Counted from the stretch's first letter, positions 24,776 to 34,401 are shown. The stretch: 64,000 nt of DNA from Chloroflexota bacterium (GCA_016219545.1 JACRMH010000039.1:1-64000); one strand, 5' to 3'. Numbers and translations are program-made. Notes: generated from the sequence alone by a model not told the origin.

Positions 24776-27085
24776 ATGCCCATTCAGAAACCCTCCACTC
24801 CCCCCAAGAAAACTACATCATTAATGGGAAAGATACTCTCTCCCAAAAAGGGAGCCGCGCCGCGCGGCAAGTCCTCGCCAAAAGGGAAACAGCCGGAGCC
24901 GACGCTTCCTGCTTTCTCATGGTGGGAGAACCTTTCTGCCGAGCGTAAACTGGATGTGGTCGGCATCATCCTCGCCTTTGTTGGCATTTTGATATTTCTG
25001 GGATTGATCACTACAAACCGTTCTGTTCCCATAGAATATGTGATCTTAAAGCTCAAACAATTATTTGGCTGGGGGATATACCTGCTTCCCATTGGGCTAC
25101 TCGTTTTTGGACTCTGGCTCGTTTTTCGCAAGATCGAGCGTATTCCTCCGCTTTCTGCTGAACGTGCAGTTGGCAGTGGCTTCCTTTTCTTCTGGCTTCT
25201 CACTATTTTTCATCTAATTAGCGGTGCGACTGTTGAAACTGCAAATACTATCGGTATCGCAGGTCATGGTGGCGGTGTAATTGGCGGGTATTTTCAATTT
25301 TATTTTTGGGATTGGTTTGGCGGCGGTGGCGCGGTCATAGCCTTGATCGCCTGGTTCATTATCGGCATCGCTGTATTTTTGGATAAGCCTGTCCAGGACC
25401 TCTTCTTCTGGATCGGACCGTTGATGGATTGGATTCGAAAATGGTTGAACAAACCCCTCGCATCCAAACCTAACCTTGAGTCTGCTTCTGTCTCGATGGA
25501 AGAATTCACCCCAATAGATTCCTCCGCAATCCCGGAAGTAACCCAGGTTGCAGAAACGATTCAGCCGACCCGCAAAATCAGCGTCCCCAATGCAATTCAA
25601 TGGAAGCTCCCGAATGTTGCTGACATTCTGGATGCCGGCAATGCGCCCGCCATCAATGAGGATTTTATTCAACAACGTGCACGATTAATTGAAGAGACAC
25701 TCGCGTCCTTCGGCGCGCCGGCTCAAGTAGTTGCGATCAGCCGCGGACCTTCGATCACACAATTCGGAGTAGAGCCGCTCTTTCTTGAGTCCAGAGGCGG
25801 GGTAAAGACAAAAGTCCGCGTGAGTAAGATCGCATCCCTTTCCGATGATCTTGCCCTCGCATTGGCCGCGCCGCGCATCCGCATTCAAGCGCCAGTGCCC
25901 GGTCATAGTTACGTGGGTATCGAAGTGCCGAACGAAGAAATGGCGATGGTGGCCCTTCGCGATATTTTGGAAAGCGATATTTATAAGCGCAACACCAAGC
26001 CGTTAAATTTTGGTCTCGGCCGCGACGTGGCTGGACTTCCCATCATTGCCAGCCTCGAAGGGATGCCGCACATGTTGATCGCAGGCACGACCGGCTCCGG
26101 TAAATCTGTCTGCGTCAATTCCATCCTGACTTGTTTATTATTATTCAACACACCCGACGATCTGCGCATTGTTTTGGTTGACCCCAAGCGTGTGGAGTTG
26201 ACCGGTTATAACGGCATCCCGCATTTGCTTGGTCCGGTAGTGGTTGAAATGGATCGTGTCATTGGTGCATTGCAGTGGATGACGCGCGAAATGGACAAGC
26301 GTTATCACATGTTCGCGCAGGCCGGTTCGCGCAATATCACCGATTACAACGCAAAGATGAAATTGCAGGGACAGAAAAAATTGCCCTATCTGGTCATCAT
26401 CATTGACGAGTTGGCCGACCTGATGATGATCGCGCCGGATGAAACCGAAAAGACCATCACCCGCCTCGCTCAATTGGCACGTGCCACCGGCATTCACATG
26501 GTACTCGCCACGCAGCGTCCATCGGTGGATGTTGTGACGGGGCTCATCAAGGCGAACTTCCCCGCGCGCATTGCCTTTGCTGTTGCATCCAATACAGACA
26601 GCCGCGTTATTCTCGACCAACCCGGCGCGGAGAGATTGCTTGGCCGCGGTGATATGCTCTATCAAGCGCCGGATGCTCCATCCGCGGCGCGCTTGCAGGG
26701 CGTGTTTGTGTCAGATCATGAGATCCAGACTCTGGTTGAATACTGGCGCAATCAAGCTGGCGGTGCAAGTCCGTATGCAGTGGCTGGCACTCCCGCAGAT
26801 TCAGTCCCGACCGGCGTTCCGCTCAAGCAGACTCAACTATGGGACGAAGGCGCAAAATCAGATCACGATCCGCTCTACGACGAGTCGGTTGAAATCGTCC
26901 GCAAGGAAGGACGCGCATCGGTTTCCATGCTGCAAAGAAGATTACGCATCGGCTACACCCGCGCCTCGCGCATCGTGGATATGATGGAAGACAAAAAAAT
27001 CGTCGGCCCGCCTGAAGGCGGTACACAAATGCGCCCGGTCCTGGATTATGGTCAGACCGCCCCGCCGAAAGATGATGGGATATAA
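24776..27085 (+). CDS. ftsK: DNA translocase FtsK/SpoIIIE
   Basis: 769 residues. A basic N-terminus is followed by four membrane helices (about residues 60-215), a short linker, then the alpha/beta motor domain with Walker A AGTTGSGKSVCVNS (about 438), Walker B YLVIIIDELADLMMIA and LATQRPSVDVVTGLIKANFPARIAFAV. It ends in a winged-helix gamma domain (GRASVSMLQRRLRIGYTRASRIVDMME) that reads polar guide sequences. It pumps chromosomal DNA through the division septum. The start has no visible Shine-Dalgarno. Length is in the normal SpoIIIE range. Confidence 0.95.
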   Translation: MPIQKPSTPPKKTTSLMGKILSPKKGAAPRGKSSPKGKQPEPTLPAFSWWENLSAERKLDVVGIILAFVGILIFLGLITTNRSVPIEYVILKLKQLFGWGIYLLPIGLLVFGLWLVFRKIERIPPLSAERAVGSGFLFFWLLTIFHLISGATVETANTIGIAGHGGGVIGGYFQFYFWDWFGGGGAVIALIAWFIIGIAVFLDKPVQDLFFWIGPLMDWIRKWLNKPLASKPNLESASVSMEEFTPIDSSAIPEVTQVAETIQPTRKISVPNAIQWKLPNVADILDAGNAPAINEDFIQQRARLIEETLASFGAPAQVVAISRGPSITQFGVEPLFLESRGGVKTKVRVSKIASLSDDLALALAAPRIRIQAPVPGHSYVGIEVPNEEMAMVALRDILESDIYKRNTKPLNFGLGRDVAGLPIIASLEGMPHMLIAGTTGSGKSVCVNSILTCLLLFNTPDDLRIVLVDPKRVELTGYNGIPHLLGPVVVEMDRVIGALQWMTREMDKRYHMFAQAGSRNITDYNAKMKLQGQKKLPYLVIIIDELADLMMIAPDETEKTITRLAQLARATGIHMVLATQRPSVDVVTGLIKANFPARIAFAVASNTDSRVILDQPGAERLLGRGDMLYQAPDAPSAARLQGVFVSDHEIQTLVEYWRNQAGGASPYAVAGTPADSVPTGVPLKQTQLWDEGAKSDHDPLYDESVEIVRKEGRASVSMLQRRLRIGYTRASRIVDMMEDKKIVGPPEGGTQMRPVLDYGQTAPPKDDGI

Positions 27086-27087
27086 AC

Positions 27088-27134
27088 GTAGGTCACGCTT
27101 TCAGCGTGGCAGTCACGTTACAAACGTGACCTAC
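27088..27134. repeat. Palindromic hairpin after ftsK
   Basis: GTAGGTCACG / CGTGACCTAC outer arms with an inner GCTTTCAGCG segment lie directly after the ftsK stop. Similar GxCTGAAAGCC-type hairpins recur at 29431-29492. Confidence 0.7.
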
Positions 27135-27145
27135 TGGGAGTCGTT

Positions 27146-27814
27146 ATAAATATTTTTCTTCTGTTTGCAATCTTATTTGCCGCGCTTGAGTCATTAGCTC
27201 TGTGGAAGCAGTGGCTAAAGCTGGAGTACATCGCCAAGCCTGCTGTGATGCTCATGCTCTTTCTTTGGCTATGGACATCGCTAGGATTAAGCGGTGCATC
27301 ATTGTGGTTCGGGATGGGGATTCTCTTCTCACTGGCAGGGGATGTTTTCCTGATGCTCTCCCTCGACCGCTTCTTCATCTTTGGGCTGGTTGCTTTTCTA
27401 TTGGCACACATCGCCTATGTTATTGGGTTCAACATCCCGTTACCTGATGCTTCACTCTGGGGAATTGCCTTTGCTGTTATTGTCAGCCTTGGCGGGGCAC
27501 GCATCATCCGCCGTATCCTAGATGCTCTTGTTTCCAAAGGACAGGTACGCCTGCGGATGCCGATCATCGTTTACAGCATGGTCATTTCGATCATGCTGTT
27601 ATCTGCCATGCTGAAATTGATGGACCTCACCTGGACTGCCAACTCAGCCATCTTGGTCAGCTTGGGGGCCTTCTTCTTCTATATCTCAGATATTATCCTT
27701 GCTTGGAATAAATTCGTTTCCCCCATTCAAAACGGACGCATTTATAACATCGCCGCGTATCACCTCGGTCAGATCATGTTGATCGCGGGAGTTATCATGC
27801 ATTTCGGAAAATAG
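27146..27814 (+). CDS. YhhN family membrane protein (lysoplasmalogenase-like)
   Basis: About 222 residues with eight hydrophobic helices. YhhN/TMEM86 proteins include lysoplasmalogenases that cleave the vinyl ether bond of lysoplasmalogens; whether this one does is unknown. Conserved family parts are LEYIAKPAVMLMLF, SLAGDVFLMLSLDRFFIFGLVAFLLAHIAY and the later FISDIILAWNKF and NIAAYHLGQ. The ORF track starts at GTG 27245, but the family N-terminus reads on in frame upstream with no ATG, GTG or TTG. GGGAG at 27136-27140 lies 5 bp before an ATA codon at 27146, which I give as a possible rare start (CTG 27134 is another). Confidence 0.75.
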   Translation: MNIFLLFAILFAALESLALWKQWLKLEYIAKPAVMLMLFLWLWTSLGLSGASLWFGMGILFSLAGDVFLMLSLDRFFIFGLVAFLLAHIAYVIGFNIPLPDASLWGIAFAVIVSLGGARIIRRILDALVSKGQVRLRMPIIVYSMVISIMLLSAMLKLMDLTWTANSAILVSLGAFFFYISDIILAWNKFVSPIQNGRIYNIAAYHLGQIMLIAGVIMHFGK

Positions 27815-27838
27815 AGGAGTCCTTTAAGGGAAGCCTTT

Positions 27839-27868
27839 CACGGCTGGGAACTTTTCCAGCCGTGTTTT
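27839..27868 (+). terminator. Terminator after YhhN gene
   Basis: CACGGCTGG / CCAGCCGTG stem with a short loop followed by TTTT, 25 bp after the stop. Confidence 0.85.
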
Positions 27869-27940
27869 CGTTAACCACCATGCGACTTGATTTTTGAAAG
27901 CATGATAGAATTTTTCCACTTCCTTATTTAGGGAAAAAAC

Positions 27941-28699
27941 ATGACAGAATTAAATCCTCCCCAATCAACTAGTAAATTTAACTTTGGGCGCATTCTCGCG
28001 GTCTTATTTCAGCCGCGGCGCACCTTTGCCGAGATCGCGGGCGAAACGGGTTCATCCTGGCTCACTCCCATGTTGGCATTAAGCCTCTCCGGTCTGCTCG
28101 GCGTGATCGTCAGCGGGTATCTAAAGGCCCGTGCAGCAATGATGGGCGAAATCACCCTGCCTCCAGACTGGCAATACTGGACCCCGGAAATGCAAAATAA
28201 TTTCATGCAGGGACAGCAGTCCATGCAGGGACCAGTCTTCGTTTACGTCATTCCCTTTGTGTTTGCCATGATTGGATTGTGGCTCGGCTGGTTGATCTTT
28301 AGTGGTTTACTGCACCTTGGTTCAACCCTGCTTGGCGGACGCGGCTCCATGTCTGGCGCGCTGAATGTTGTCGGTTGGGCGTACCTGCCGTTCGTGGCGC
28401 GGGACCTCTTGCGGGTTGTTTATATGCTCCTTGCGCAGCATCCAATTGTCAGCGCGGGATTATCCGGTTTTGCATCCAATGCAGTGTTTTGGGCGCAGAT
28501 CCTTTCGCGGGTGGATATCTTCTTTATATGGAGCGCCATCCTGCTGATGATCGGTTTTAGCGCTTCTGATGGACTCTCAAAAGGAAAATCCATCACGGGG
28601 GTGGTTATTGTTTTACTTATTTTGCTTTTGGCGCAGGCCGGTTTGGGAGCGTTAACCTCAAGCATTGGCGGACTGGCTACTTCAAACCCGATCTTTTAG
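27941..28699 (+). CDS. Yip1-domain membrane protein
   Basis: 252 residues with five to six membrane helices. The start NFGRILAVLFQPRRTFAEIAG is the usual Yip1 opening, in which an FxPRxTF motif precedes the first helix. The middle loop is rich in Met and Gln (EMQNNFMQGQQSMQG). The Yip1 family has no firm bacterial function. It lies 3 bp before an ABC ATPase gene, so it probably belongs to the same export unit. AGGGA lies upstream of the ATG. Confidence 0.82.
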   Translation: MTELNPPQSTSKFNFGRILAVLFQPRRTFAEIAGETGSSWLTPMLALSLSGLLGVIVSGYLKARAAMMGEITLPPDWQYWTPEMQNNFMQGQQSMQGPVFVYVIPFVFAMIGLWLGWLIFSGLLHLGSTLLGGRGSMSGALNVVGWAYLPFVARDLLRVVYMLLAQHPIVSAGLSGFASNAVFWAQILSRVDIFFIWSAILLMIGFSASDGLSKGKSITGVVIVLLILLLAQAGLGALTSSIGGLATSNPIF

Positions 28700-28702
28700 G
28701 TT

Positions 28703-29431
28703 ATGACCTCACCCTTAATTCGTATTCGCGGTTTGACAAAACACTACCAAATGGGTGGGACGGTTGTCCGCGCGTTGGATGGTGTTGACTTGGATATAGA
28801 GGCGCATACTTTCACGGTCGTTATGGGACCTTCGGGGTCGGGCAAAAGTAGTTTGCTTTATCTGCTCGGAGGGTTGGACCGTTCCACGTCCGGCGAGATT
28901 TCCATCAACGGTGAGCGCCTCGATCAAATGGATGAAAATGCGCTGGCGCTTTTCCGCCGCCGTACCATGGGATTTATTTTTCAATCCTATAATTTGATCA
29001 CCAGCATGGACGCTTTGGAGAATGTGGCTTTCCCCATGCAATTTTCCGGTATTTCAGTTGCTGAGCGAAAAGAAAAATCAGGCAAATTATTGGAGCAGGT
29101 CGGGCTTTCTGACCGAAGTCATCATCGCCCATCCGAACTCTCGGGCGGACAGCAGCAGCGCGTCGCAGTTGCCCGCGCTTTGGTCAACAACCCAAGCCTG
29201 ATCCTCGCTGATGAACCGACCGGCAACCTCGATACCCTCAGCGGTGTGGCGGTCATGCAATTGCTTTCCGACCTGCATCGCTCCGGGCGGACAGTGTTGG
29301 TGGTGACCCATGACCCGCGCATGACGCGTTTTGCCACACATAAAATTTTCCTGCTCGACTGTCATGTAGTCAGTGAAGATGAATATAAGTCCGCCACAAT
29401 GGAAATGGCGCTAACTGGTAATGAATCGTAG
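28703..29431 (+). CDS. ABC transporter ATP-binding protein (MacB/LolD type)
   Basis: 242 residues with Walker A GPSGSGKSSLLYLLGGLD, Q-loop FIFQSYNLI, signature ELSGGQQQRVAVARAL, Walker B LILADEPTGNLD and switch His VVTHDPRM. The MacB/LolD subgroup drives mechanotransmission rather than classic translocation. The likely partners are the 31273 permease and the CARDB protein between them, forming an export or envelope-maintenance complex. The start overlaps no other gene and follows Yip1 by 3 bp. Confidence 0.9.
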   Translation: MTSPLIRIRGLTKHYQMGGTVVRALDGVDLDIEAHTFTVVMGPSGSGKSSLLYLLGGLDRSTSGEISINGERLDQMDENALALFRRRTMGFIFQSYNLITSMDALENVAFPMQFSGISVAERKEKSGKLLEQVGLSDRSHHRPSELSGGQQQRVAVARALVNNPSLILADEPTGNLDTLSGVAVMQLLSDLHRSGRTVLVVTHDPRMTRFATHKIFLLDCHVVSEDEYKSATMEMALTGNES

Positions 29432-29492
29432 GGCGGGTTTTCAACCCGCCAATTCCTGTGATTTCAAAGGCGTCAGGCTGAAAGCCTGACCT
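29431..29492. repeat. Two tandem palindromic hairpins
   Basis: GGCGGGTTTTCAACCCGCC and GTCAGGCTGAAAGCCTGAC follow one another directly after the ATPase stop. No T run, so they more likely stabilise RNA or mark a repeat insertion than terminate. Confidence 0.7.
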
Positions 29493-29522
29493 ACGTCGTG
29501 AGGTTTAGTAATGGGAGATCGT

Positions 29523-31229
29523 ATGAAATTTCAAAATAAATATTTTGTTTCAGCAATTCTTGTATTCACCCTGCTGGCTGGCTGGGTTACGCCTGCTTAT
29601 GCGGCTACTGTTATTTCGATCACGCCAACCTCGATCTTAAATGATATAGATAGAACTATTACAGTGACTGGAACCGACCTTACTGGCACGGCAGTTGTTT
29701 TATTAGATGGCACACCATTAGTCACCGTGCCCCAAGATCCCCAAACGCTCACTGCAACTGTTCCAGCCAAAACCGATATAGGTCCTCACATAATAACTGT
29801 CACTTTGGATGGTGTTCCGCTTTCTCCCTCTTTTAGTTTATATATCACTAATGAAGTCGTTGTTCCTCCAACATTGACTCCCACTCCCGCACCCTTTGGC
29901 CGCCCTCAGATGGTGATCAAATCTTACAAAGCCAACACTGCGGCAGTTGAAGGACAGGAATTCAGATTAAACATCGGCTTTGACAATTCCGGCAAGGCTG
30001 ATGCCTATAACACGCAGGCCGCATTTGCATCACCGGACCTCGTGCCAACCAAGACAGGCGGCGTGGTATCGCTGGGTTCTGTTTCAGCAAGTGGGCACAA
30101 AGACATCGAGCAGAGATTCCTTGCTTTGGACTCCGTTAGTGGAAAGTCTGTTGTTGTCATAGATGTAACCCTCACTTATTACGATGATAAAGGCACGCCA
30201 TACTCCGATAAATTCACGCTCAGTGTTCCTGCCCAAGGTTACACAGGCGGCGGTGTGGCTTATGCCACGGCAACTCCCACAGGTGTGAATAGCGCCCAAT
30301 TGGTCATCGTCTCCTATACGTCCACGGTTGATCCGCTCCAACCCGGTGACCAATTTCAACTCGGGTTGACAGTTCAAAACACAGGCAATACCAATGCGAA
30401 GCGAGTCACTATGATCGTTGGCGGCGGCTCGACCGGTTCAGGCGGTGGAACGCCCCAAGCTGGAGGCATCTCTGGCGGCAGCGGCGAGTTCACGACCTTT
30501 GCGCCGGTTGATAGTTCCAATGTCCAGTCATTGGGCGATCTTGGCGCGGGCGAGGCGATGCAAGTGACACAAAAATTGATCGTCAATGTGTCCGCTGTGC
30601 CGGGTGTATATCCCATGAAAATTTCTTTTTCATACGTTGCCCCTAACGGTGATGTAGTTAACGATGACCAGGTCATCACCTTTTTGATCTACAGCCTGCC
30701 GAACGTGGATATTAGTTTCTATCGTGTGCCCGATCCATTTTTCGCAGGACAGCCCGGTTCACTGCCGATACAGATCGTCAACCTCGGCAAGCGGAATTCC
30801 GTATTGGGAAGCATGAAAGTTGAAGCGGCAGGCGGGACTGTCGATCCTTCCTCAACTTTGGTTGGGTCGCTCGACCCGGGTGGATACTTCACCTTTGACT
30901 CGACCCTCTTCCCCGATGCAGCCGGTCCGATGCAATTGACATTTACCATTGATTACACGGATGATTTTAATCAACCACATGTCATCACAAAGACCCTGGA
31001 CATCACTGTCGAAGAAATGATGATTGATCCTTTAATTGACCCATCTCAAGGCGGCGGGGGCGGTGGTGAAGTTGTGGTGGATGAAACTTTCCTCCATAAA
31101 GTTTGGCGATTTATCAAAGGACTGTTTGGTTTGGATTCCGCAGCGCCGTCTAATGGAGTCGCTCCCGGTATCGAGCCGGGCGTCCCAGATCAACAATTCA
31201 TTCCGGTGCCGTCAGGCGGCAAAGGATAG
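29523..31229 (+). CDS. Secreted IPT/TIG and CARDB repeat protein
   Basis: 568 residues. A signal peptide (YFVSAILVFTLLAGWVTPAYA) is followed by an IPT/TIG-like domain (about 28-110), a Pro/Thr linker, then three CARDB-like beta domains (for example PQMVIKSYKANTAAVEGQEF and QLVIVSYTSTVDPLQPGDQF). The C-terminus is Gly-rich with a short hydrophobic stretch (FLHKVWRFIKGLFGL). I start at ATG 29523 because GGGAG lies 5 bp before it. Between an ABC ATPase and a MacB-type permease, it takes the place of the adaptor protein of such systems. Its ligand is unknown. Confidence 0.82.
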   Translation: MKFQNKYFVSAILVFTLLAGWVTPAYAATVISITPTSILNDIDRTITVTGTDLTGTAVVLLDGTPLVTVPQDPQTLTATVPAKTDIGPHIITVTLDGVPLSPSFSLYITNEVVVPPTLTPTPAPFGRPQMVIKSYKANTAAVEGQEFRLNIGFDNSGKADAYNTQAAFASPDLVPTKTGGVVSLGSVSASGHKDIEQRFLALDSVSGKSVVVIDVTLTYYDDKGTPYSDKFTLSVPAQGYTGGGVAYATATPTGVNSAQLVIVSYTSTVDPLQPGDQFQLGLTVQNTGNTNAKRVTMIVGGGSTGSGGGTPQAGGISGGSGEFTTFAPVDSSNVQSLGDLGAGEAMQVTQKLIVNVSAVPGVYPMKISFSYVAPNGDVVNDDQVITFLIYSLPNVDISFYRVPDPFFAGQPGSLPIQIVNLGKRNSVLGSMKVEAAGGTVDPSSTLVGSLDPGGYFTFDSTLFPDAAGPMQLTFTIDYTDDFNQPHVITKTLDITVEEMMIDPLIDPSQGGGGGGEVVVDETFLHKVWRFIKGLFGLDSAAPSNGVAPGIEPGVPDQQFIPVPSGGKG

Positions 31230-31272
31230 ATTCTGTTGCGCGACATTAATGTCGCGGCACGAGAACTTTATT

Positions 31273-32616
31273 ATGAAATTTCTTGATCTGTTCCGCCTCA
31301 TCTTTGGAAACCTTAGCCGCCGTAAAGCGCGCGTGGCGTTGACCGCCATTGGTGTGGTCATCGGCACTGCGGCTGTGGTGATCCTTGTCTCGCTGGCAAT
31401 CGGCTTGCAGAAGAGCGCCACCGATCAACTCTATGGCATCGGCGACTTGACCCAAATCGATGTCATGCCGACTTATGGCGGCGGATTTGGCGGAGGCGGC
31501 GGTCCGATGATGGCTGTCGCTATTGGACCGGGTGGGGATAAAACCCAACTTGACCAGCCTGTCCTGCTGACGAATTCAGCGCTTAAGCAGTTGCGCGATA
31601 TTCCCGGCGTGAAGGTGGTTATTCCGCGTGATTATTTGAACGCAAATGTCATGGTCCGCTATCAGCGTTTGGAAGGCGGGATGAATTTTATCGGCATTGC
31701 CACGGATGATCTTTCAAATCTCGGCTTGGAAGCAAGCCAGGGTGTAACCACACTGTCAAAGGCTTCCATTGTGATCGGCTCGATGGCATCCAATAATTTT
31801 TATGACCCCCACCTTCGTCCCGGACAGGAACCGCCCCCTCCGCCCGACCTCATGGATCAACAGATCCAACTGGTCGTTATCAAATGGGATCAGAACGGGA
31901 ACGAGACTCGCAAGACCTTAAGTTTGCGGGTTGCTGGAATCTTAAAGGAAACCGGCGGCGAACCGGATTATTCGGTCTACCTGCCCCTCGAGTTGACCAA
32001 GTCTCTGAATGAGTGGGCAAACGGGATACGTATCAATTACAACAAGGATGGCTATAGTCAGGTCATCGTAAAAGTTGAGGATGCAAATCAGGCGCTCGAT
32101 ATTGCAGACCAGATCACTGCGATGGGATTTCAAGCCATCACTCCGCAATCTTATCTACAAGGCATCAATAGTTTCTTTGTAGTCTTACAAGTGATCTTTG
32201 GAGGTGTGGGCGCGATTGCATTATTGGTGGCCGCCATTGGGATCGCCAACACCATGGCCATGTCCATTCTTGAACGCACGCGTGAGATCGGTTTGATGAA
32301 AGCGGTCGGCGCGACCAACCGTGACGTGCTGTCCATTTTTCTTGGGGAAGCCGCCGGCATTGGATTCATCGGTGGGCTGGGAGGGATCGTGATCGGCTGG
32401 CTGGCCGCGCAGGGGATGAATGTGCTTGCCATCGTTTATCTGGCTGGGCAGGCCAGTCAGCAGGGCGGACCACCCCCGAGCGTGGCTGTGTACACACCGA
32501 TCTGGCTGCCGGTCTTTGCATTGATATTCTCTACCTTGATCGGGATGCTCTCAGGGCTGTATCCCGCCTTGCGCGCGGCGACGATGATCCCTGTGAACGC
32601 GTTGAAATATGAGTAA
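31273..32616 (+). CDS. MacB/FtsX-family ABC permease
   Basis: 447 residues: an N-terminal membrane helix (RKARVALTAIGVVIGTAAVVILVSLAIG), a large extracytoplasmic MacB_PCD-like domain (about 45-320) and three C-terminal helices carrying the FtsX domain (VAAIGIANTMAMSILERTREIGLMKAVGATN). ATG 31273 is chosen over the ORF-track start, which runs back into the CARDB gene. A Gly-rich insert (PTYGGGFGGGGGPMM) opens the outer domain. It works with the ATPase at 28703. The GCGACATTAATGTCGC hairpin lies just upstream. Confidence 0.9.
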   Translation: MKFLDLFRLIFGNLSRRKARVALTAIGVVIGTAAVVILVSLAIGLQKSATDQLYGIGDLTQIDVMPTYGGGFGGGGGPMMAVAIGPGGDKTQLDQPVLLTNSALKQLRDIPGVKVVIPRDYLNANVMVRYQRLEGGMNFIGIATDDLSNLGLEASQGVTTLSKASIVIGSMASNNFYDPHLRPGQEPPPPPDLMDQQIQLVVIKWDQNGNETRKTLSLRVAGILKETGGEPDYSVYLPLELTKSLNEWANGIRINYNKDGYSQVIVKVEDANQALDIADQITAMGFQAITPQSYLQGINSFFVVLQVIFGGVGAIALLVAAIGIANTMAMSILERTREIGLMKAVGATNRDVLSIFLGEAAGIGFIGGLGGIVIGWLAAQGMNVLAIVYLAGQASQQGGPPPSVAVYTPIWLPVFALIFSTLIGMLSGLYPALRAATMIPVNALKYE

Positions 32617-32637
32617 GGGCGACCCATTGGGTCGCCC
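32617..32637. repeat. Hairpin between convergent permease and MFS genes
   Basis: GGGCGACCC / GGGTCGCCC stem with a 3-base loop sits exactly between the two stop codons. It may terminate both transcripts, although T runs are lacking. Confidence 0.65.
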
Positions 32638-33780
32638 CTACGTTTTGCGGGGAATACCAATCACAATGGCCAGCGGTCCCAGCAACAAAAGCCAGATGGC
32701 GATTCCCAATCCAAATTGATCCGCAAGCAAGCCAATAAAAAATGGAAATAGTTTTGCCAGCGGCGCAGTGACCGATTCAATGGCCATGATGCTGGCGCTC
32801 TGACCGGGCAGGGTGGAATACAAACGTCCTTTCAAAATAGGATACCAGCCGGTATTACAAATATTGACAAAGACAATCGCAACAAGTTTGGGGATGAAGC
32901 CGGGCACCAGTAGAAATATAGAAAAAGCAAATACCTCGAGCAGAGCAGTAGTCCGCATGAACTTCATGCTGTCGGGCTGACGGTCGATGAATGGGATGAA
33001 GAGAAAATCTGTCAACATGCCGAGAGCCAGCCAGATAGTGACGGCGATCCCTGCCTGTTGGGGAGTGGCGAGGACGACATCTACAAAGTAAAGCGCCAGG
33101 AAGCTTAAAAGGACATCCATCATCAAGTCGGAGAATTCGAGCAGGAGAAGCCAACGCCAAACTTCACCACGTTTGAGCGCGGAAAAGGCGGAGCGAAAAC
33201 CGTCAAAGACAGAATCAAAACTTGGGAAGTGCGAAGCGGAAACTCCATCGGGGGGTAGATGCCGAAGCGCGGCCAGCAGGCAAAAGGTCGAGAAGGATGC
33301 GAGCAGGGCGTAAGTCCCACGCCATCCGAGTCCGAGGTATACAAAAGCTCCAAGTAAAAGCGGACCGAGGACATTTCCCAGCGACCCGGCCGAAGTCCAG
33401 CGCGCCATGTTTTGTTCGTGGCGTTCAGGGTCAGAGTCCATCAACGAGGCTTGCGAGAGGCTGACAAATGCGCCTGAGGCTGGAAAGAAAATGATGAACG
33501 AGATCAGCAACGGTAAAAAAGATCCTGAAACTGCGGTGAGCACGAGCGAGAAAGTAAAAAATATCCCGCCGCCAACGGTGAGAAGGCGGCGTTTCCATAC
33601 GTCACCCAGGATGCCGAGGAAGGGTTCGATGAATGCGGCAATGATGCCCGGCACGCTGAGCAGGAGACCGATCTGGGTATAGTTTAGATGCAGGTCGGTG
33701 CGGATGAGCGGCCAGGCGGTTTCGCCAACGCCGAAGACAAGTTCATCGAGGAATTCAATGAGGAGGTAAATGAAGGTCAC
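32638..33780 (-). CDS. MFS transporter
   Basis: 380 residues and about 11-12 membrane helices. The short helix 2-3 loop is LGILGDVWKRR (the MFS motif A position), and the second-half equivalent is near LFIPFIDRQPDSMKFMR. No substrate-specific motif was recognised; it is most like small-molecule or drug efflux carriers. The GTG start at 33780 (MTFIYLLIEFLDELVFG) is close to the first helix. It is convergent with the MacB-type permease. Confidence 0.82.
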   Translation of the reverse strand: MTFIYLLIEFLDELVFGVGETAWPLIRTDLHLNYTQIGLLLSVPGIIAAFIEPFLGILGDVWKRRLLTVGGGIFFTFSLVLTAVSGSFLPLLISFIIFFPASGAFVSLSQASLMDSDPERHEQNMARWTSAGSLGNVLGPLLLGAFVYLGLGWRGTYALLASFSTFCLLAALRHLPPDGVSASHFPSFDSVFDGFRSAFSALKRGEVWRWLLLLEFSDLMMDVLLSFLALYFVDVVLATPQQAGIAVTIWLALGMLTDFLFIPFIDRQPDSMKFMRTTALLEVFAFSIFLLVPGFIPKLVAIVFVNICNTGWYPILKGRLYSTLPGQSASIMAIESVTAPLAKLFPFFIGLLADQFGLGIAIWLLLLGPLAIVIGIPRKT

Positions 33781-33940
33781 GGTTATGTTGCGCCTTTGGT
33801 TGGGATTTTATCATTTGATATTTCCTGAGGGTTGACTAAGGACTGATGAGTTTTAAAAGGTGTTTGTAAGGATTTTGCCCTTAACTGTCGGCTATACTGC
33901 CAGAAGTAATTCCAACAAAAAAACATTATTGGAGGACATT

Positions 33941-34336
33941 ATGTTTGAATGGAATAGTGCAATGACAACAGGCGTTTCAGACATAGATGACCAGCACCGG
34001 GAACTCATCGGTAAATTCAATGAACTTGTCGAGGCTCAAGCAGGCGGGGCCGACAGGAAAAAGGTCGGCGAAATCCTGGACTTCCTTCAATATTACGCGG
34101 AATGGCATTTCAACAATGAAGAAGAGATCATGGAAAAATACCATTGCCATGTTTTGGAAGAGAACAAAAAAGCCCACGACGAGTATCGTGTCAAATTTGG
34201 GGAGCTATATGGTCAATGGAAGGACATGACCGATTCGGATTCGAAAGTTTTGCACAACACTGTTGTGGAACTTGCGCGCTGGATCGTGCATCACACCCTT
34301 ACCGTGGATAATCAACTCCATGAGTACGTAAAATAA
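33941..34336 (+). CDS. Bacteriohemerythrin
   Basis: 131 residues with the hemerythrin O2-binding di-iron ligands in order: FEWNSAMTTGVSDIDDQHRELIGKFNEL (first His), AEWHFNNEEEIMEKYHCHVLEE (His, Glu, His), KKAHDEYRVKF (His) and IVHHTLTVDNQL (His, Asp). It binds O2 reversibly for storage, delivery or sensing in the cytosol. ATG 33941 has GGAGG upstream and gives the family's standard N-terminus; the ORF-track start is 27 codons too early. It is a single-gene unit with its own terminator. Confidence 0.95.
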   Translation: MFEWNSAMTTGVSDIDDQHRELIGKFNELVEAQAGGADRKKVGEILDFLQYYAEWHFNNEEEIMEKYHCHVLEENKKAHDEYRVKFGELYGQWKDMTDSDSKVLHNTVVELARWIVHHTLTVDNQLHEYVK

Positions 34337-34363
34337 AGAGCAGGGACAGGCCCAATATGGATT

Positions 34364-34396
34364 AAGCGCAGGTCTCAGACCCGCGCTTATTTTTTT
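34364..34396 (+). terminator. Terminator after bacteriohemerythrin
   Basis: AAGCGC(A)GGT / ACC(C)GCGCTT stem followed by seven T, 28 bp after the stop. Confidence 0.88.
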
Positions 34397-34401
34397 GGTA
34401 A

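Noticed and set aside
31036-31272. N-terminal extension of the MacB-type permease
   Set aside because: It runs back into the CARDB gene in another frame; the conserved membrane start is at ATG 31273.
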